This document shows, one piece after another, positions 1-8,298 of a stretch of DNA of 64,000 nt. The translations under genes and the position numbers were made by a program. Origin of the DNA: Rouxiella sp. WC2420 (GTDB taxonomy: Bacteria > Pseudomonadota > Gammaproteobacteria > Enterobacterales > Enterobacteriaceae); contig NZ_CP165628.1 in the NCBI RefSeq assembly GCF_041200025.1, positions 3,534,001-3,598,000 on the forward strand, read 5' to 3'. The notes beneath the pieces are model-generated. The model was not told where the DNA came from and searched no databases. It saw only the letters and a program-made list of their open reading frames with translations. The stretch's first letter is position 1. Every line of letters starts with the position of its first letter.

Positions 1-201
1 AGTTACGTTAACTGCAGATGGGCCTTTCTGGCCATCTTGAATTTCGAACTCAACGTTCTGGCCTTCAGCCAGGGTTTTGAAGCCATTACCCTGGATTGCA
101 GAGAAGTGTACGAACACGTCTTTGCTGCCGTCAGCTGGAGTGATGAAACCGAAACCTTTAGACTCGTTGAACCACTTAACTTGACCTTTGATCTTTGCCA
201 T
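1..201 (-). CDS. cspC: Cold shock-like protein CspC (3' end beyond window)
   Basis: The 67 visible codons start [19 protein letters not shown] and contain both RNA-binding motifs of the cold-shock fold, KGFGFI and VFVHF. CspC is a constitutive Csp that binds RNA and single-stranded DNA, acts as a transcription antiterminator and stabilises stress mRNAs such as rpoS. The residues [19 protein letters not shown] match CspC better than CspE. Only the last few residues and the stop lie left of base 1. The start has an AAGGA Shine-Dalgarno, and yobF lies 41 bp upstream on the same strand, as in E. coli where yobF-cspC are co-transcribed. Confidence 0.95.
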   Translation of the reverse strand, partial: MAKIKGQVKWFNESKGFGFITPADGSKDVFVHFSAIQGNGFKTLAEGQNVEFEIQDGQKGPSAVNVT

Positions 202-242
202 TTTGAGTATTTCCTTTGGATTGTTTAAACCGCCCTTCGGCG

Positions 243-359
243 TTACACAGACAAACTTGAGTCGTTACTGCTTGAGGCACTAAGATAAAAATCGGCAAGG
301 AAGCGGTATTCAACGATAACGTCTTTACTCAAAACTTCTTTACTGAAAATGCCACACAT
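243..359 (-). CDS. yobF: Small stress protein YobF
   Basis: This 38-codon gene lies directly upstream of cspC. Its first residues [12 protein letters not shown] followed by VEYRF are those of E. coli YobF, a 47-residue heat- and stress-induced small protein of unknown mechanism. After about residue 20 the sequence diverges and becomes serine-rich (ASSSNDSS), and it ends about 9 residues earlier than the E. coli form. The position, 41 bp before cspC on the same strand, supports the assignment. The shortened, divergent tail could be natural family variation. Confidence 0.85.
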   Translation of the reverse strand: MCGIFSKEVLSKDVIVEYRFLADFYLSASSSNDSSLSV

Positions 360-570
360 ATACAGAACTGTACCTCGTTTTACCCAGATGCGTTATCACA
401 TACTCTGAATTTAATGGCAAGCCATTTTTAATCAGCGATGGACTTGTCGCACATATTTGAGCCGCTTAAAGGCACTTACTGTCAAGTGAGGCCAAAATAG
501 GTTGATAGGACTAGTACTTTCTGCTCGAAACTCAGCAGGGCCTAACAATCAAATCAATAACGACTCACAT

Positions 571-592
571 CTGATTATTGATCAATAATCAG
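571..592. repeat. Perfect 22-bp palindrome
   Basis: The two 11-base halves, CTGATTATTGA and TCAATAATCAG, are exact reverse complements with no spacer. A perfect dyad of this length in AT-rich intergenic DNA is typical of an operator for a dimeric regulator. It lies about 210 bp upstream of the yobF start. No U-run follows, so it does not look like a terminator. Confidence 0.6.
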
Positions 593-1512
593 CGGACAGT
601 AAGAGTTAAATTCAATTTTTAATGCATTATTATCGTATTTGATATAACACAAATGAGTTTTTCGCAAGTTTTTACGCATTTTTTCCAGTCAAATTTTAAG
701 CACCTCGCCATCCCCTGCTATCAGTCATAGCAGGCTTCTTTGAGTTTTACAGGCGGCATAATGCCACCCACAACCTTAAACCTGGGCAATGAAAAAATCT
801 GCACAAACATTGCGCCAGAACAAAGCAGCGATTGATTGTTTATGCACTATTCAAATCAGGCATAATGGTACTAATCTGGTGCAAAACACTGTTGATTATT
901 ATTAGACTGCACCTTAAGCGTGCGCAATTATGATAACCAAAATAAAGTTTATCGCAGTTGAGATCATAGAAAATTGTCTACTTTTCGCGCCACCCATAAT
1001 TAGTGAATCACAAAGCCACCGCTATAAACAAGAAAGTTTACAATGAGATGAACTTTATATTAAAAGGCCTAAGTTGATCTTAAAAAATATATACAAAAAT
1101 CGACAATACATATTCAAAATTTGAATTAATAATAACTGTGATTTTATTGGAATTTTTATTAATTATTATCCCAGTTTACGCACACAGCACGACCCCATCA
1201 TTTTCAGAGTGGCATCATTCCGTTAACATTTAATATACAAACCCAGTCAGGGCGCAGCTTGCAGGCAGGAGCAAAAATGCAGGCCGCTCATTAAGACCAG
1301 AAAGGCCATCTGCGGGCTAAAAATCAATTTATCTCAAGATACTAGGCTAATATTGAACCCTGACAGCTTTTTGTTCTGAATAATGGAACAAGATGACTTT
1401 GAGTTTTATAAAATTCAACGATGAGATTTTGATGAAAATGAGCCTGAGTTAAGATAATTACCCGGGTTTAAAAGCAGATTTTAAATGATAAAAGCTCTCA
1501 TCTGTGAGTATT

Positions 1513-1549
1513 CGGGCGCTAATTATTCGTGACGAAAATAAAGCGCCCG
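1513..1549 (-). terminator. Hairpin downstream of the MBL-fold gene
   Basis: CGGGCGCT pairs with AGCGCCCG across a 21-base loop, just after the stop codon of the minus-strand hydrolase gene. It lacks a long U-run, so it may be a weak terminator or an mRNA-stabilising stem. Confidence 0.5.
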
Positions 1550-1554
1550 TCAAT

Positions 1555-2541
1555 TCATAGCGAAATATGCTCGCCTATTTTCAGCGGTGCAAAATTCTCT
1601 ACGCTTAACCCATCCTCTTCAATCGCCATCACTAATTCTTTTGGTGGTTCATCTAAGGACTCATCGGCTAATTCAAACACCCCCCAGTGAATGGGAACTG
1701 CTCGTTGACACCGTGTTTCCTTAAACACCTGAACTGCCTGCTGCGGGTCCATATGATGAGAATGCATGAACCATCTTGGTGCATAGGCACCGATAGGAAT
1801 CGCTGCAATATCAAATGGTCCCAGTCGCTCACCAATCTGAATAAATTGTTCGCTATAGGCGCTATCGCCCGAGAAATAAAAACTCAGATCACGATGCTTG
1901 ACCACCCATCCACACCACAAAGAACGATTTCTGTCCCATGGCGTGCGCATACTCCAGTGACGGGCAGGCACGGCGTGAAAACTAACCCCCTCTAAAATCA
2001 GCGCATCCCACCAATCCATTTCTTCAATGTAATGAGCGCCCTGCCTTTCCAACCAAGGCTTCATGCCCAGCGGCACCAGGAAAATAGCCTGAGGGAAACG
2101 TTTGACGAGTTTACGAACTGTCGATTTATCTAGATGGTCATAATGGTTGTGCGAGATCATGACGTAATCGATCACCGGAAGGCTGGCCACAGTAACTGCC
2201 GCCGGCGTCCTGCGTTTAGGGCCATAAAAACTTAGCGGCGACGCACGCTCGGAAAGTGCAGGATCGGTCAAAATATAACGCCCTGCAATGCGCAGCAGCA
2301 GGCAGGCGTGTCCCAAAAACCACAGACGATCTTCAGTCCCGCCAAAATCAGGGGTCTGACACCATTGATTAATAAAATGATCGTAGCCATTGCCCGGTGG
2401 GCGAGGATGTCCCTGTGCTTTTCGCTCTTTGCGCCAGCGTTTGAGATCGCCTTCGTTGCGCGTGTCCGGTTCGGGATTAGTGAAACCTTGCGGGGTATGA
2501 TGCGGTTTCGCAGGATCATAGTAGGGATTTTTTTCAGCCAT
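1555..2541 (-). CDS. MBL-fold metal-dependent hydrolase (NAPE-PLD/RomA-like)
   Basis: A 328-residue protein starting MAEKNPYYDP, chosen over an upstream start because GGGAAA sits before this ATG. The metallo-beta-lactamase signature HNHYDHLD binds the zinc pair, and later metal ligands are visible as FSGDSAY and near HSHHMDP and PIHWG. The order of motifs matches the group that includes N-acyl phosphatidylethanolamine phospholipase D and bacterial RomA/YtnP-like enzymes. No signal peptide is seen, so it is probably cytoplasmic. The exact substrate cannot be read from sequence. It stands alone, flanked by terminators. Confidence 0.85.
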   Translation of the reverse strand: MAEKNPYYDPAKPHHTPQGFTNPEPDTRNEGDLKRWRKERKAQGHPRPPGNGYDHFINQWCQTPDFGGTEDRLWFLGHACLLLRIAGRYILTDPALSERASPLSFYGPKRRTPAAVTVASLPVIDYVMISHNHYDHLDKSTVRKLVKRFPQAIFLVPLGMKPWLERQGAHYIEEMDWWDALILEGVSFHAVPARHWSMRTPWDRNRSLWCGWVVKHRDLSFYFSGDSAYSEQFIQIGERLGPFDIAAIPIGAYAPRWFMHSHHMDPQQAVQVFKETRCQRAVPIHWGVFELADESLDEPPKELVMAIEEDGLSVENFAPLKIGEHISL

Positions 2542-2715
2542 AGTTTCCCTTATCGATAAATTTTTTGGCAGGCAGTGTGGATACAAAACCAACCTCTATC
2601 TCTTTAGTATCATAAAGGTTTGATGCTTTTCACTACAAAAAGTGCAAAGGGGTATTTGCAAAGAGATGTCAATCACGGTCAGGTGTGTTTAAGCACGGCC
2701 CCTGGCAGGAAAAAT

Positions 2716-2757
2716 AAAAAGCCCCGCCGGATGATTAAAGCACCGGCAGGGCTTTTT
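2716..2757. terminator. Bidirectional rho-independent terminator
   Basis: GCCCCGCCGG and CCGGCAGGGC form a GC-rich stem flanked by A5 on the left and T5 on the right, so it can work on both strands. It separates the DUF4060-like gene (minus, ending at 2840) from the MBL hydrolase. Confidence 0.8.
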
Positions 2758-2839
2758 GTTTTTACAGCTTTAAACTCTTTACACTAAGACGACTGTTACA
2801 AATCAGGTCGGTTAACTGTTTTCACTGTCAGCCCAAGGC

Positions 2840-3076
2840 TCAGGCTGCCATCCCACAAAGCTTGGTCAGGTTTCGGGCTCCAATCATTAAAGTCGCAACA
2901 TAAGACTGCCTGCGCGTGACAACTTCCACGGCAACGCGTTTGTCTTTGTATTTGATCATGTACGTAGAAGGCCAGCCCTGGCGTCTTTTGCCATAGGCTT
3001 TTTCGTGGCTGTCGATGGCTGCATGAGCCACGACCAGATGAGAGAGAGTTTTATCACCTTTAATGATGCGCTTCAT
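2840..3076 (-). CDS. Small DUF4060-like protein
   Basis: A 78-residue protein starting MKRIIKGDKTL. The central pattern, aromatic-rich STYMIKY followed by VAVEVVTRRQSYVATLM, resembles the DUF4060 family of small enterobacterial and phage proteins, whose function is unknown. No signal peptide or membrane segment is present and the protein is basic. An upstream alternative start would add ten residues, but the internal ATG fits family length better. The assignment is by remembered pattern only. Confidence 0.6.
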   Translation of the reverse strand: MKRIIKGDKTLSHLVVAHAAIDSHEKAYGKRRQGWPSTYMIKYKDKRVAVEVVTRRQSYVATLMIGARNLTKLCGMAA

Positions 3077-3212
3077 AATGGACTCCGTCTTAGACAATAC
3101 TGTCAAACTGAGGAAACATTACTCACTTGATACTCATCGCTTTACGCGACGCTTATTCGAATCACTGCTTTGCTTGGATCTTGTAACAGAATGAGTATCT
3201 GTCTGCTTTTCG

Positions 3213-3515
3213 CTATGCGCAAGTTTTACTTAATAAAAAACAAATCATAGCCGCACGCAATGGCTTGGCGCTGCTTGCCTGCCACTTGCCTTCTTCACTG
3301 GAAATGTGCGCGCACCAAGATTTGCTGTCTGGTAATTCATTGAAATTGAGATTTATTTTGTTGGCGCAAATGATTGGCCAGGCATCGGAAGGATTGTTGC
3401 AGTAGTCTTTCCCCTTCATTCCACCGTAGGGATACCACTTGTCGGGATCTTCCCCGGTGAGTAAAGCGATGTTGTGATTCAATTCGTTGTCGTGTTCTTC
3501 AGACCATTTAATCAT
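3213..3515 (-). CDS. Phage-type protein with DUF2591-like features
   Basis: A 100-residue acidic protein, MIKWSEEHDNELN at the start. The arrangement NPSDAWPIICANKINL, then WCAHI, then KPLRAAMICFLL near the C terminus follows the DUF2591 (NinX-like) phage family pattern, in which the end reads like PLIAAMRCFV. The function is unknown. It lies alone on the minus strand between yebO and the DUF4060-like gene, so it may be phage-derived cargo in the chromosome. Confidence 0.6.
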   Translation of the reverse strand: MIKWSEEHDNELNHNIALLTGEDPDKWYPYGGMKGKDYCNNPSDAWPIICANKINLNFNELPDSKSWCAHISSEEGKWQASSAKPLRAAMICFLLSKTCA

Positions 3516-3632
3516 CTGGAAATTATCCTGCTGAGTTGTTATGCAACACGCTACAGCAGAATTAATACATTTTTATGAATGGAAAAATAAACGAGGAACT
3601 ATCAGCGCAGCAGTGGCTTAAGAGACGTGTCA

Positions 3633-3902
3633 CTATCTTTTAGGAATGAAACCGCGCAGGCCAGAAACAGAATCATCATCGTATTCATCGACTACGCCCT
3701 TTCCCTGCGCTTTGGCCAAAACTTCCAGCAGTTCGGTTTGACGGCGTTGCTGCTCGGCGATTTCAGTCAGCAGTTGAACTTGGCGATTAGCTTTGACACT
3801 GGCCCGGTTAACGACAAACCACACCAGCAAAAATATCAAGGCTGACAGTAATCCCAGCACTATCGTGGCCAGACTAGTTTGGCCCAAAAATTGATCGAAC
3901 AT
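3633..3902 (-). CDS. yebO: YebO family inner-membrane protein
   Basis: An 89-residue protein with one N-terminal membrane segment (about residues 10-33, IVLGLLSALIFLLVWFVV), the WFVVNRAS motif and a following coiled coil (QLLTEIAEQQRRQTELLEVL). This is the YebO layout (WFFINRAS then LLEALLDQQKRQ in E. coli). The ATG at 3902 is chosen over a GTG at 3914. Its function is unknown. It follows mgrB on the same strand, as in E. coli yebO-mgrB. Confidence 0.8.
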   Translation of the reverse strand: MFDQFLGQTSLATIVLGLLSALIFLLVWFVVNRASVKANRQVQLLTEIAEQQRRQTELLEVLAKAQGKGVVDEYDDDSVSGLRGFIPKR

Positions 3903-4005
3903 TGACGATCCCACAATGTAGTTAACCAGATAACTATCTTATCATCGTCAGAGATACAGGGAAGGTATTAGCAAAAATACAGAAGCTTCCGACAGGCGGC
4001 AGATG

Positions 4006-4212
4006 TTACCAGGGAATAAATGAGGTGACCGAGCAAATTCCGAGGTCGAAATTCCCCCCCTGATCGCAATAGCTGTTAAGGGCCAGCAAATAAAGCCCGA
4101 CACAAAGTAGCCCAAAAATGATAAAGGCAATAATTTTCCTGATAGAAAATAGCGGTTTCTTCAGTTTGATAGCAGTTCTCTTAGGATTTATCACACGTTT
4201 GTAGATGCCCAA
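4006..4212 (-). CDS. mgrB: MgrB, small inhibitor of PhoQ (unusual start)
   Basis: The C-terminal half matches MgrB: a single membrane segment (IIAFIIFGLLCVGLYLLAL) followed by CDQ, then GIC and finally FIPW. The two cysteines form the periplasmic disulfide needed to repress the PhoQ kinase. The frame contains no ATG. Possible starts are TTG at 4212, GTG at 4194, or a CTG-AAG-AAA that aligns with the MKK start of the 47-residue E. coli protein. A PhoP-box promoter (4247-4281) lies upstream, giving the expected negative feedback loop with phoPQ at 33.5 kb. Confidence 0.85.
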   Translation of the reverse strand: MGIYKRVINPKRTAIKLKKPLFSIRKIIAFIIFGLLCVGLYLLALNSYCDQGGNFDLGICSVTSFIPW

Positions 4213-4246
4213 AACACTGCGTCCGACACGAATAAAACATCAGCCT

Positions 4247-4281
4247 ATCCTACTCTGCCTAAGTTAAACAAACTTCAAACA
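4247..4281 (-). promoter_or_regulatory. PhoP-box promoter of mgrB
   Basis: On the minus strand TGTTTG-AAGTT-TGTTTA (4265-4281) fits the PhoP direct repeat (T/G)GTTTA-N5-(T/G)GTTTA. Exactly 12 bp separate it from a TAGGAT -10 element (4247-4252), the known class I PhoP geometry. The phoP promoter in this window has the same spacing. Confidence 0.85.
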
Positions 4282-4428
4282 GAGTAAGCCCAATAGGTGG
4301 TTGGCCGCGCACAAATCATTCAAACGCTTAAGTCTTTTCATGATTTTTTTCAGAGAATTAGAGAAGCAGATCTCACCACACTAAGGTTATACTGCTTCGC
4401 GGCTTAAGCCATAAAGGGAGTGTATAAA

Positions 4429-4665
4429 ATGGGTTTGATTAAAACAATTGTTGTACTGGCGGTCATTTATGCTGTTTTTCTGTTTTCAGGCTACGGCGTT
4501 ACGGTCGGTAGCAGTGAAAATGCAGCTGGCCTTGGCCTCAAGTGCCAATACCTGACGGCTCGCGGTATCGTTGACTCACAGTATCTGCACACGGACAGTG
4601 GCGTAATCGGTGTTGCCAAATGCCCGATACTCAAACAGGTTGATAAGGTTGTCGATAAATCCTAA
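4429..4665 (+). CDS. yobH: YobH family small exported/membrane protein
   Basis: A 78-residue protein with an N-terminal hydrophobic segment (IKTIVVLAVIYAVFLFSGYGV), then GSSENAAGLGL, CQYLTARG, QYLHTDSG and CPIL. These are the landmarks of E. coli YobH (SGYGV, GSKENAAELGL, YLTARG, QYLHTKSG, CPLL). Two conserved cysteines in the exported part could form a disulfide. The function is unknown. It diverges from mgrB across the PhoP-box region, as in the E. coli yebO-mgrB-yobH cluster. A GGGAG ribosome site precedes the ATG. Confidence 0.9.
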   Translation: MGLIKTIVVLAVIYAVFLFSGYGVTVGSSENAAGLGLKCQYLTARGIVDSQYLHTDSGVIGVAKCPILKQVDKVVDKS

Positions 4666-4690
4666 TCAGCAACGCTGTTTGAATAAAGGA

Positions 4691-4719
4691 TTAACCCGCA
4701 GCATAGGCTTGCGGGTTAA
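4691..4719. terminator. Hairpin terminator of yobH
   Basis: TTAACCCGCA and TGCGGGTTAA form a perfect 10-bp stem with a 9-base loop between the convergent yobH and the next minus-strand gene, so it can serve both directions. Confidence 0.7.
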
Positions 4720-4733
4720 TCCGACATCAATAA

Positions 4734-4979
4734 TTAGCTGTCGTGTTTGGTAAACTTCAGTTCGATCAGCGAAATTGCTTTCTCGATTGCCCGACGGGTA
4801 ACGGGATCCGCACCCGCAGGATGCGTGCTGAAATCAATACTTTTAAGCTGATGAGACATTTTATCGCGCACTTCGGTCGGCGCAATAATGTCGATGACAT
4901 CCAGAATCTGTTTGATAACCAGTTGGCACGCGACCAAGTCTGACTCAAGTTCCTGATCTTTGGATAAGCTCTCTGACAT
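4734..4979 (-). CDS. Small helical protein, weakly DUF2594/YecF-like
   Basis: An 81-residue acidic helical protein ([15 protein letters not shown]). The order of a single cysteine (VACQ), a hydrophobic helix, then [11 protein letters not shown] and a C-terminal amphipathic helix resembles YecF/DUF2594 (CLKAML, LKMEKQLALI). The match is weak and no function is known. It has no signal peptide and stands alone, convergent with yobH. Confidence 0.7.
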   Translation of the reverse strand: MSESLSKDQELESDLVACQLVIKQILDVIDIIAPTEVRDKMSHQLKSIDFSTHPAGADPVTRRAIEKAISLIELKFTKHDS

Positions 4980-5243
4980 CCCGGTGACTCCTCGGTACTA
5001 AAAATAGGCATAAAAAATTCGGCGCAAAGGATAACACGTCATCGCTGAATTTCATCAAAGCTTCTGGGCTGAATCGAGTAAAAAGCTTAGAAGGCGAGTT
5101 CTTCATCATCGATTTTCAAATTTAAAACTCTGAAACCACTAATAATAAACCATTCATTAATTGTTGCTTAATCTTACGGTTAGCGTTATCAATTACCTGT
5201 TATTCATTGATATTTTGACTATTAATTGAATGGGAAAATACTG

Positions 5244-6881
5244 ATGCAAAGAAGCAACATCGTCCTTAAATTACTTCCTCTTGCCGCACTGGTTTCAGGT
5301 CTTGGATTATCCCCTCTCGCCGCTCAGGCCGCCGTCGTACCACAGGGCGTCGTGCTGGCCCAAAAACAGGAAGTGGTGCGTAACAATGCCTCAGAGCCTG
5401 CAACTCTTGATGTACAAAAGGCCGAAAGCGACGTCGAAAGTAATATTCTCAGCGATTTGTTTGTCGGACTGGTCAGCATCGATGATAACGGTAATGCCCA
5501 TCCCGAGCTCGCAACCAGCTGGGAGACTAAAGATAATAAAACCTGGACCTTTCATTTGCGCCCCGGCATCCGCTGGTCTGATGGCACCCCCATTACCGCG
5601 CAGGATGTGGTTTTCACCTGGCGTCGCCTGATCGACCCGAAAACCGCCTCGCCCTATGAGAGCTATCTCGGCACGGTTAACGTCGTTAACGCCGACAAAA
5701 TTATTGCCGGTAAATTGCCTCCTGACCAGCTAGGTATAAAGGCATTAGATCCACAAACAGTACAGATTGAATTAACCCGTCCGATGTCTTATTTCCTGCA
5801 AATGGTTGCCCACTATTCTCTGTTTCCGGTAAGTCAGGCTAATGTTGAAAAGTATGGAGAAAAATGGACCCAACCTGGCAATATGGTTAGCAGCGGGCCT
5901 TTTAAACTAAAAACCTGGACAGTGAACGAGCGTGTCGTTGCTGTGCGCAATACCCAATACTGGGACAACGACCACACTGTACTGTCGCAAATGACCTACT
6001 TGCCGGTGGGCTCGGGCGCAGCCGATATTAACCGCTATAAGGCCGGTGAGATTGATATCACCGGAAGTGTTCCGGAAATCCAGTTTGCCTCGTTGAAGAA
6101 GGAGTTGGGTTCTCAAGTCCACGCCAATCCTTATCTCGGTGTCTACTATTATGCGTTCAACAATCAGAAGCCGCCGTTTAACGACGTCAGAGTTCGAGAA
6201 GCCTTGGCATTGGGGTTGGATCGCGACATTATTGCCAATAAAGTGTTGGGACAGGGGCAAACTCCTGCTTATACCATCACGCCGCAAAATACCGGCGGAT
6301 ACACCTTCAAACCTGCGGCCTACGCCAGCTGGACGCAGGAGCAGCGCAATGTCGAAGCGCGAAAACTGCTGACCGAAGCGGGTTTTGGCCCCGATCATCC
6401 TTTGAAATTCAATCTGCTTTATAACACCAATGAATCTCACCAGCGCATTGCTATAGCGGCCTCGTCGATGTGGAAGAAAAATCTGGGCGTGACCGCCGTG
6501 TTGCAGAATCAGGAATGGAAAACCATGCTGGACACCATGCATCAAGGTAACTATGAGGTGGTGCGCTATGCCTGGATTGCAGACTACAACGAGCCATCAA
6601 CGTTTCTGAATACCTTCCGCAGTGGCAACAGTGAAAATACTCCGCACTTCAAAAATGCCGAGTATGACAAAGTGATGGATGATGCACTGGCAGCTACCAG
6701 CAAAGATCAGGTGCAAAAAGACTATCAGGAAGCTGAAGATATTCTGAGTAAGCAGGCTCCGGTGGTGCCACTTTATCACTACGTCAGCGCCCGACTAGTG
6801 AAGCCTTTTATCGGCGGTTTTGATGAGCATGACCCACAAGGCCGAGTTTTTGCTAAAGATCTTTATGTGATTAAACACTGA
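5244..6881 (+). CDS. Periplasmic oligopeptide-binding protein (OppA/MppA type)
   Basis: A 545-residue substrate-binding protein of the SBP_bac_5 family (ABC importers of peptides). A signal peptide covers about the first 30 residues (LLPLAALVSGLGLSPLAAQAA). The body has family landmarks: EPATLDVQKAESDVESNILSD, LATSWETKDNKTWTFHLRPG, WSDGTPITAQDVVFTWRR and GPFKL. The most likely role is delivery of oligopeptides or the murein tripeptide (MppA) to the Opp permease. It is monocistronic with no permease genes nearby, which favours MppA or an orphan OppA paralogue. An in-frame TTG 18 bp upstream is a less likely start. Confidence 0.9.
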   Translation: MQRSNIVLKLLPLAALVSGLGLSPLAAQAAVVPQGVVLAQKQEVVRNNASEPATLDVQKAESDVESNILSDLFVGLVSIDDNGNAHPELATSWETKDNKTWTFHLRPGIRWSDGTPITAQDVVFTWRRLIDPKTASPYESYLGTVNVVNADKIIAGKLPPDQLGIKALDPQTVQIELTRPMSYFLQMVAHYSLFPVSQANVEKYGEKWTQPGNMVSSGPFKLKTWTVNERVVAVRNTQYWDNDHTVLSQMTYLPVGSGAADINRYKAGEIDITGSVPEIQFASLKKELGSQVHANPYLGVYYYAFNNQKPPFNDVRVREALALGLDRDIIANKVLGQGQTPAYTITPQNTGGYTFKPAAYASWTQEQRNVEARKLLTEAGFGPDHPLKFNLLYNTNESHQRIAIAASSMWKKNLGVTAVLQNQEWKTMLDTMHQGNYEVVRYAWIADYNEPSTFLNTFRSGNSENTPHFKNAEYDKVMDDALAATSKDQVQKDYQEAEDILSKQAPVVPLYHYVSARLVKPFIGGFDEHDPQGRVFAKDLYVIKH

Positions 6882-6903
6882 TTTCAGAATTTACTCAGGC
6901 CAG

Positions 6904-6940
6904 AATCACCCCGCCAAGTACTTGAAAGGCGGGGTTGATT
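6904..6940. terminator. Hairpin downstream of the oppA/mppA-like gene
   Basis: AATCACCCCGCC pairs with GGCGGGGTTGATT, a long GC-rich stem 22 bp after the stop codon. The U-run is weak. Confidence 0.65.
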
Positions 6941-7053
6941 ACTCAAATATCCCCTTTCTACTCCCCCACGTAGGCAGAATTGTTAGGTTAATGCCCTTGC
7001 CTCAGGTTTCTCAGATGATAAATTGAACATCAATCGTACAGATGGGAGGCCCT

Positions 7054-7266
7054 ATGCAATTCTCGGAAAGCGAGATCCAACCCCTTTGGGACGAAGTTGC
7101 TCGTATTATTGGTGAAGCTGTGATTCAGCTGCGGCATCGCGGAGAACCCCTTACGGCAGATTCGTTGATTCATTATTTGGAAGACGAGCTAAACACGGCT
7201 GGCGTGCAGCAGCGCATTTTGATTGGCGCGGCCATCAACCTGCTCAAAGCTGACAGGCGTTCCTGA
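7054..7266 (+). CDS. Small protein, possibly YmgB/AriR-type regulator
   Basis: A 70-residue protein starting MQFSESEIQPLW behind a GGGAGG ribosome site. The spacing of IIGEAVIQLRHRGEPL, LIHYLEDEL and ILIGAAINLL recalls the helical YmgB/AriR/YcgZ family of biofilm and two-component connector proteins (AVTNLMLSGD, LIHSLE, TLEIVL). The resemblance is only by pattern. There is no signal peptide, so it is probably cytoplasmic. Confidence 0.65.
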   Translation: MQFSESEIQPLWDEVARIIGEAVIQLRHRGEPLTADSLIHYLEDELNTAGVQQRILIGAAINLLKADRRS

Positions 7267-7283
7267 TAATTATCGTTAAGCCA

Positions 7284-7571
7284 TTATCTGGACTGAGATG
7301 CGCGCCCCTGAGCAAACAGAAAAATGCGCTGGGTAATGTCATCAGCTCCCAAAATATTGCTTTTCTGCTCCACGTTGGCTCTGGCATAGGCAATATCGTG
7401 AGCCTGATCAACCATCGTGATCACTTTATCGCGAGTCGTTTTATCGAGATTGCCCAACAGGGTTGTTAATATTGCCTGATAGGCATTAGAGGCATAGGTG
7501 AGTTGCTTTTCGCGTTGTTCCAGCGCATCGATACGTGCTATCAGCGCCTGTAACTGCTCTTGGTTGGACAT
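7284..7571 (-). CDS. Small coiled-coil protein of unknown function
   Basis: A 95-residue protein starting MSNQEQLQALIARIDALEQREKQL. Its first 30 residues form a clear coiled coil and the rest is helical. I do not recognise a family. The start at 7571 is preferred over an upstream in-frame start that would add a hydrophobic stretch in a poorly conserved leader. It is convergent with the 70-residue gene to its left, with only 17 bp between stops. Confidence 0.65.
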   Translation of the reverse strand: MSNQEQLQALIARIDALEQREKQLTYASNAYQAILTTLLGNLDKTTRDKVITMVDQAHDIAYARANVEQKSNILGADDITQRIFLFAQGRASQSR

Positions 7572-7880
7572 AGCGGCATCCTCATTTGTGTTGCAGAAAA
7601 AACTGACAACTAAAAACACTGATTGAGCATATTTCATACAGACATTTCACTTTAAAGCAAAATCCGCGATTAACCAATCTTAAACCTTCATAAATCATTG
7701 CACGACAGCGCTGTGATTTGTAAATACCTCTTGCAGCACTGCTGAGAGCTACCACCCCCTTTTTACTCATCTGTAAAATTAGCAGCAAAATAGCATTAAT
7801 TGCTTACAGAAGCCTCCATGACGACAACGGCAAGTTGTGAGATCTTCATCATGAGTCTTTTTTTCTTTGGAAATTATTTT

Positions 7881-8123
7881 ATGAACAAGTTTTCTTGCTA
7901 TGCCGCTGCTTTCGCCGTGCTGATGTCAGCAACTTCAATGGCCCATGCGGAAGGATGTATTAAAGGAGCAGCTGTAGGCGCTGTTGCAGGCCACGTAGCC
8001 CATCATCACGCTGTGTTGGGTGCCGTGGGGGGTTGCGTAGTGGGTCACCATATGGCGACTAAAGCCAGAGAGCAGAAAGAAGCAGAAGCGAAAAAACAGC
8101 AACTGCAACAACCACAGCACTAA
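7881..8123 (+). CDS. Exported glycine-zipper-type small protein
   Basis: An 80-residue protein with a classic signal peptide (MNKFSCYAAAFAVLMSATSMAHA, cleavage after AHA). The mature part has a glycine- and alanine-rich zipper (CIKGAAVGAVAGHVAHHHAVLGAVGGCVVG) with many histidines and two cysteines, then a charged Lys/Glu/Gln tail. Glycine-zipper segments of this type associate with membranes. No specific function can be named. A strong terminator follows. Confidence 0.75.
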   Translation: MNKFSCYAAAFAVLMSATSMAHAEGCIKGAAVGAVAGHVAHHHAVLGAVGGCVVGHHMATKAREQKEAEAKKQQLQQPQH

Positions 8124-8186
8124 CTCCTGCCATTACGGGAGTTTCACTGGATAAATTGCAGGAAACCCGTTTTTTTTGATATATAA

Positions 8187-8213
8187 AACCAGCCATTAAT
8201 GGCTGGTTTTTTT
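8187..8213 (+). terminator. Rho-independent terminator
   Basis: AACCAGCCATTAATGGCTGGTT forms a palindromic stem followed by a T7 run, ending the exported glycine-zipper gene. Confidence 0.85.
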
Positions 8214-8298
8214 GTTAAATTTCTGTGGGTAATTTTCGGTTGGCAGACCAGAGTTAATCTGTAAAATCAGGTTTTTATCATGATTTTAAGGACACAAC

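Larger units (their letters stand above)
360..1554. other. AT-rich intergenic region without a recognisable gene
   Basis: About 1.2 kb between yobF and the MBL-fold gene holds no open frame with coding character that I can support on either strand. It should contain the yobF-cspC promoter and a long leader. Visible items are a perfect 22-bp palindrome (571-592) and a terminator hairpin for the MBL gene near the right end. Confidence 0.6.

Noticed and set aside
37-228. Plus-strand 63-codon frame at the left edge
   Set aside because: It is the antisense shadow of cspC, whose minus-strand product is an almost exact cold-shock protein.
5907-6545. Long 212-codon minus-strand frame within the oppA/mppA-like gene
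   Set aside because: The plus-strand frame encodes a full-length binding protein with a signal peptide. The antisense frame is a codon-usage shadow with no domain pattern.
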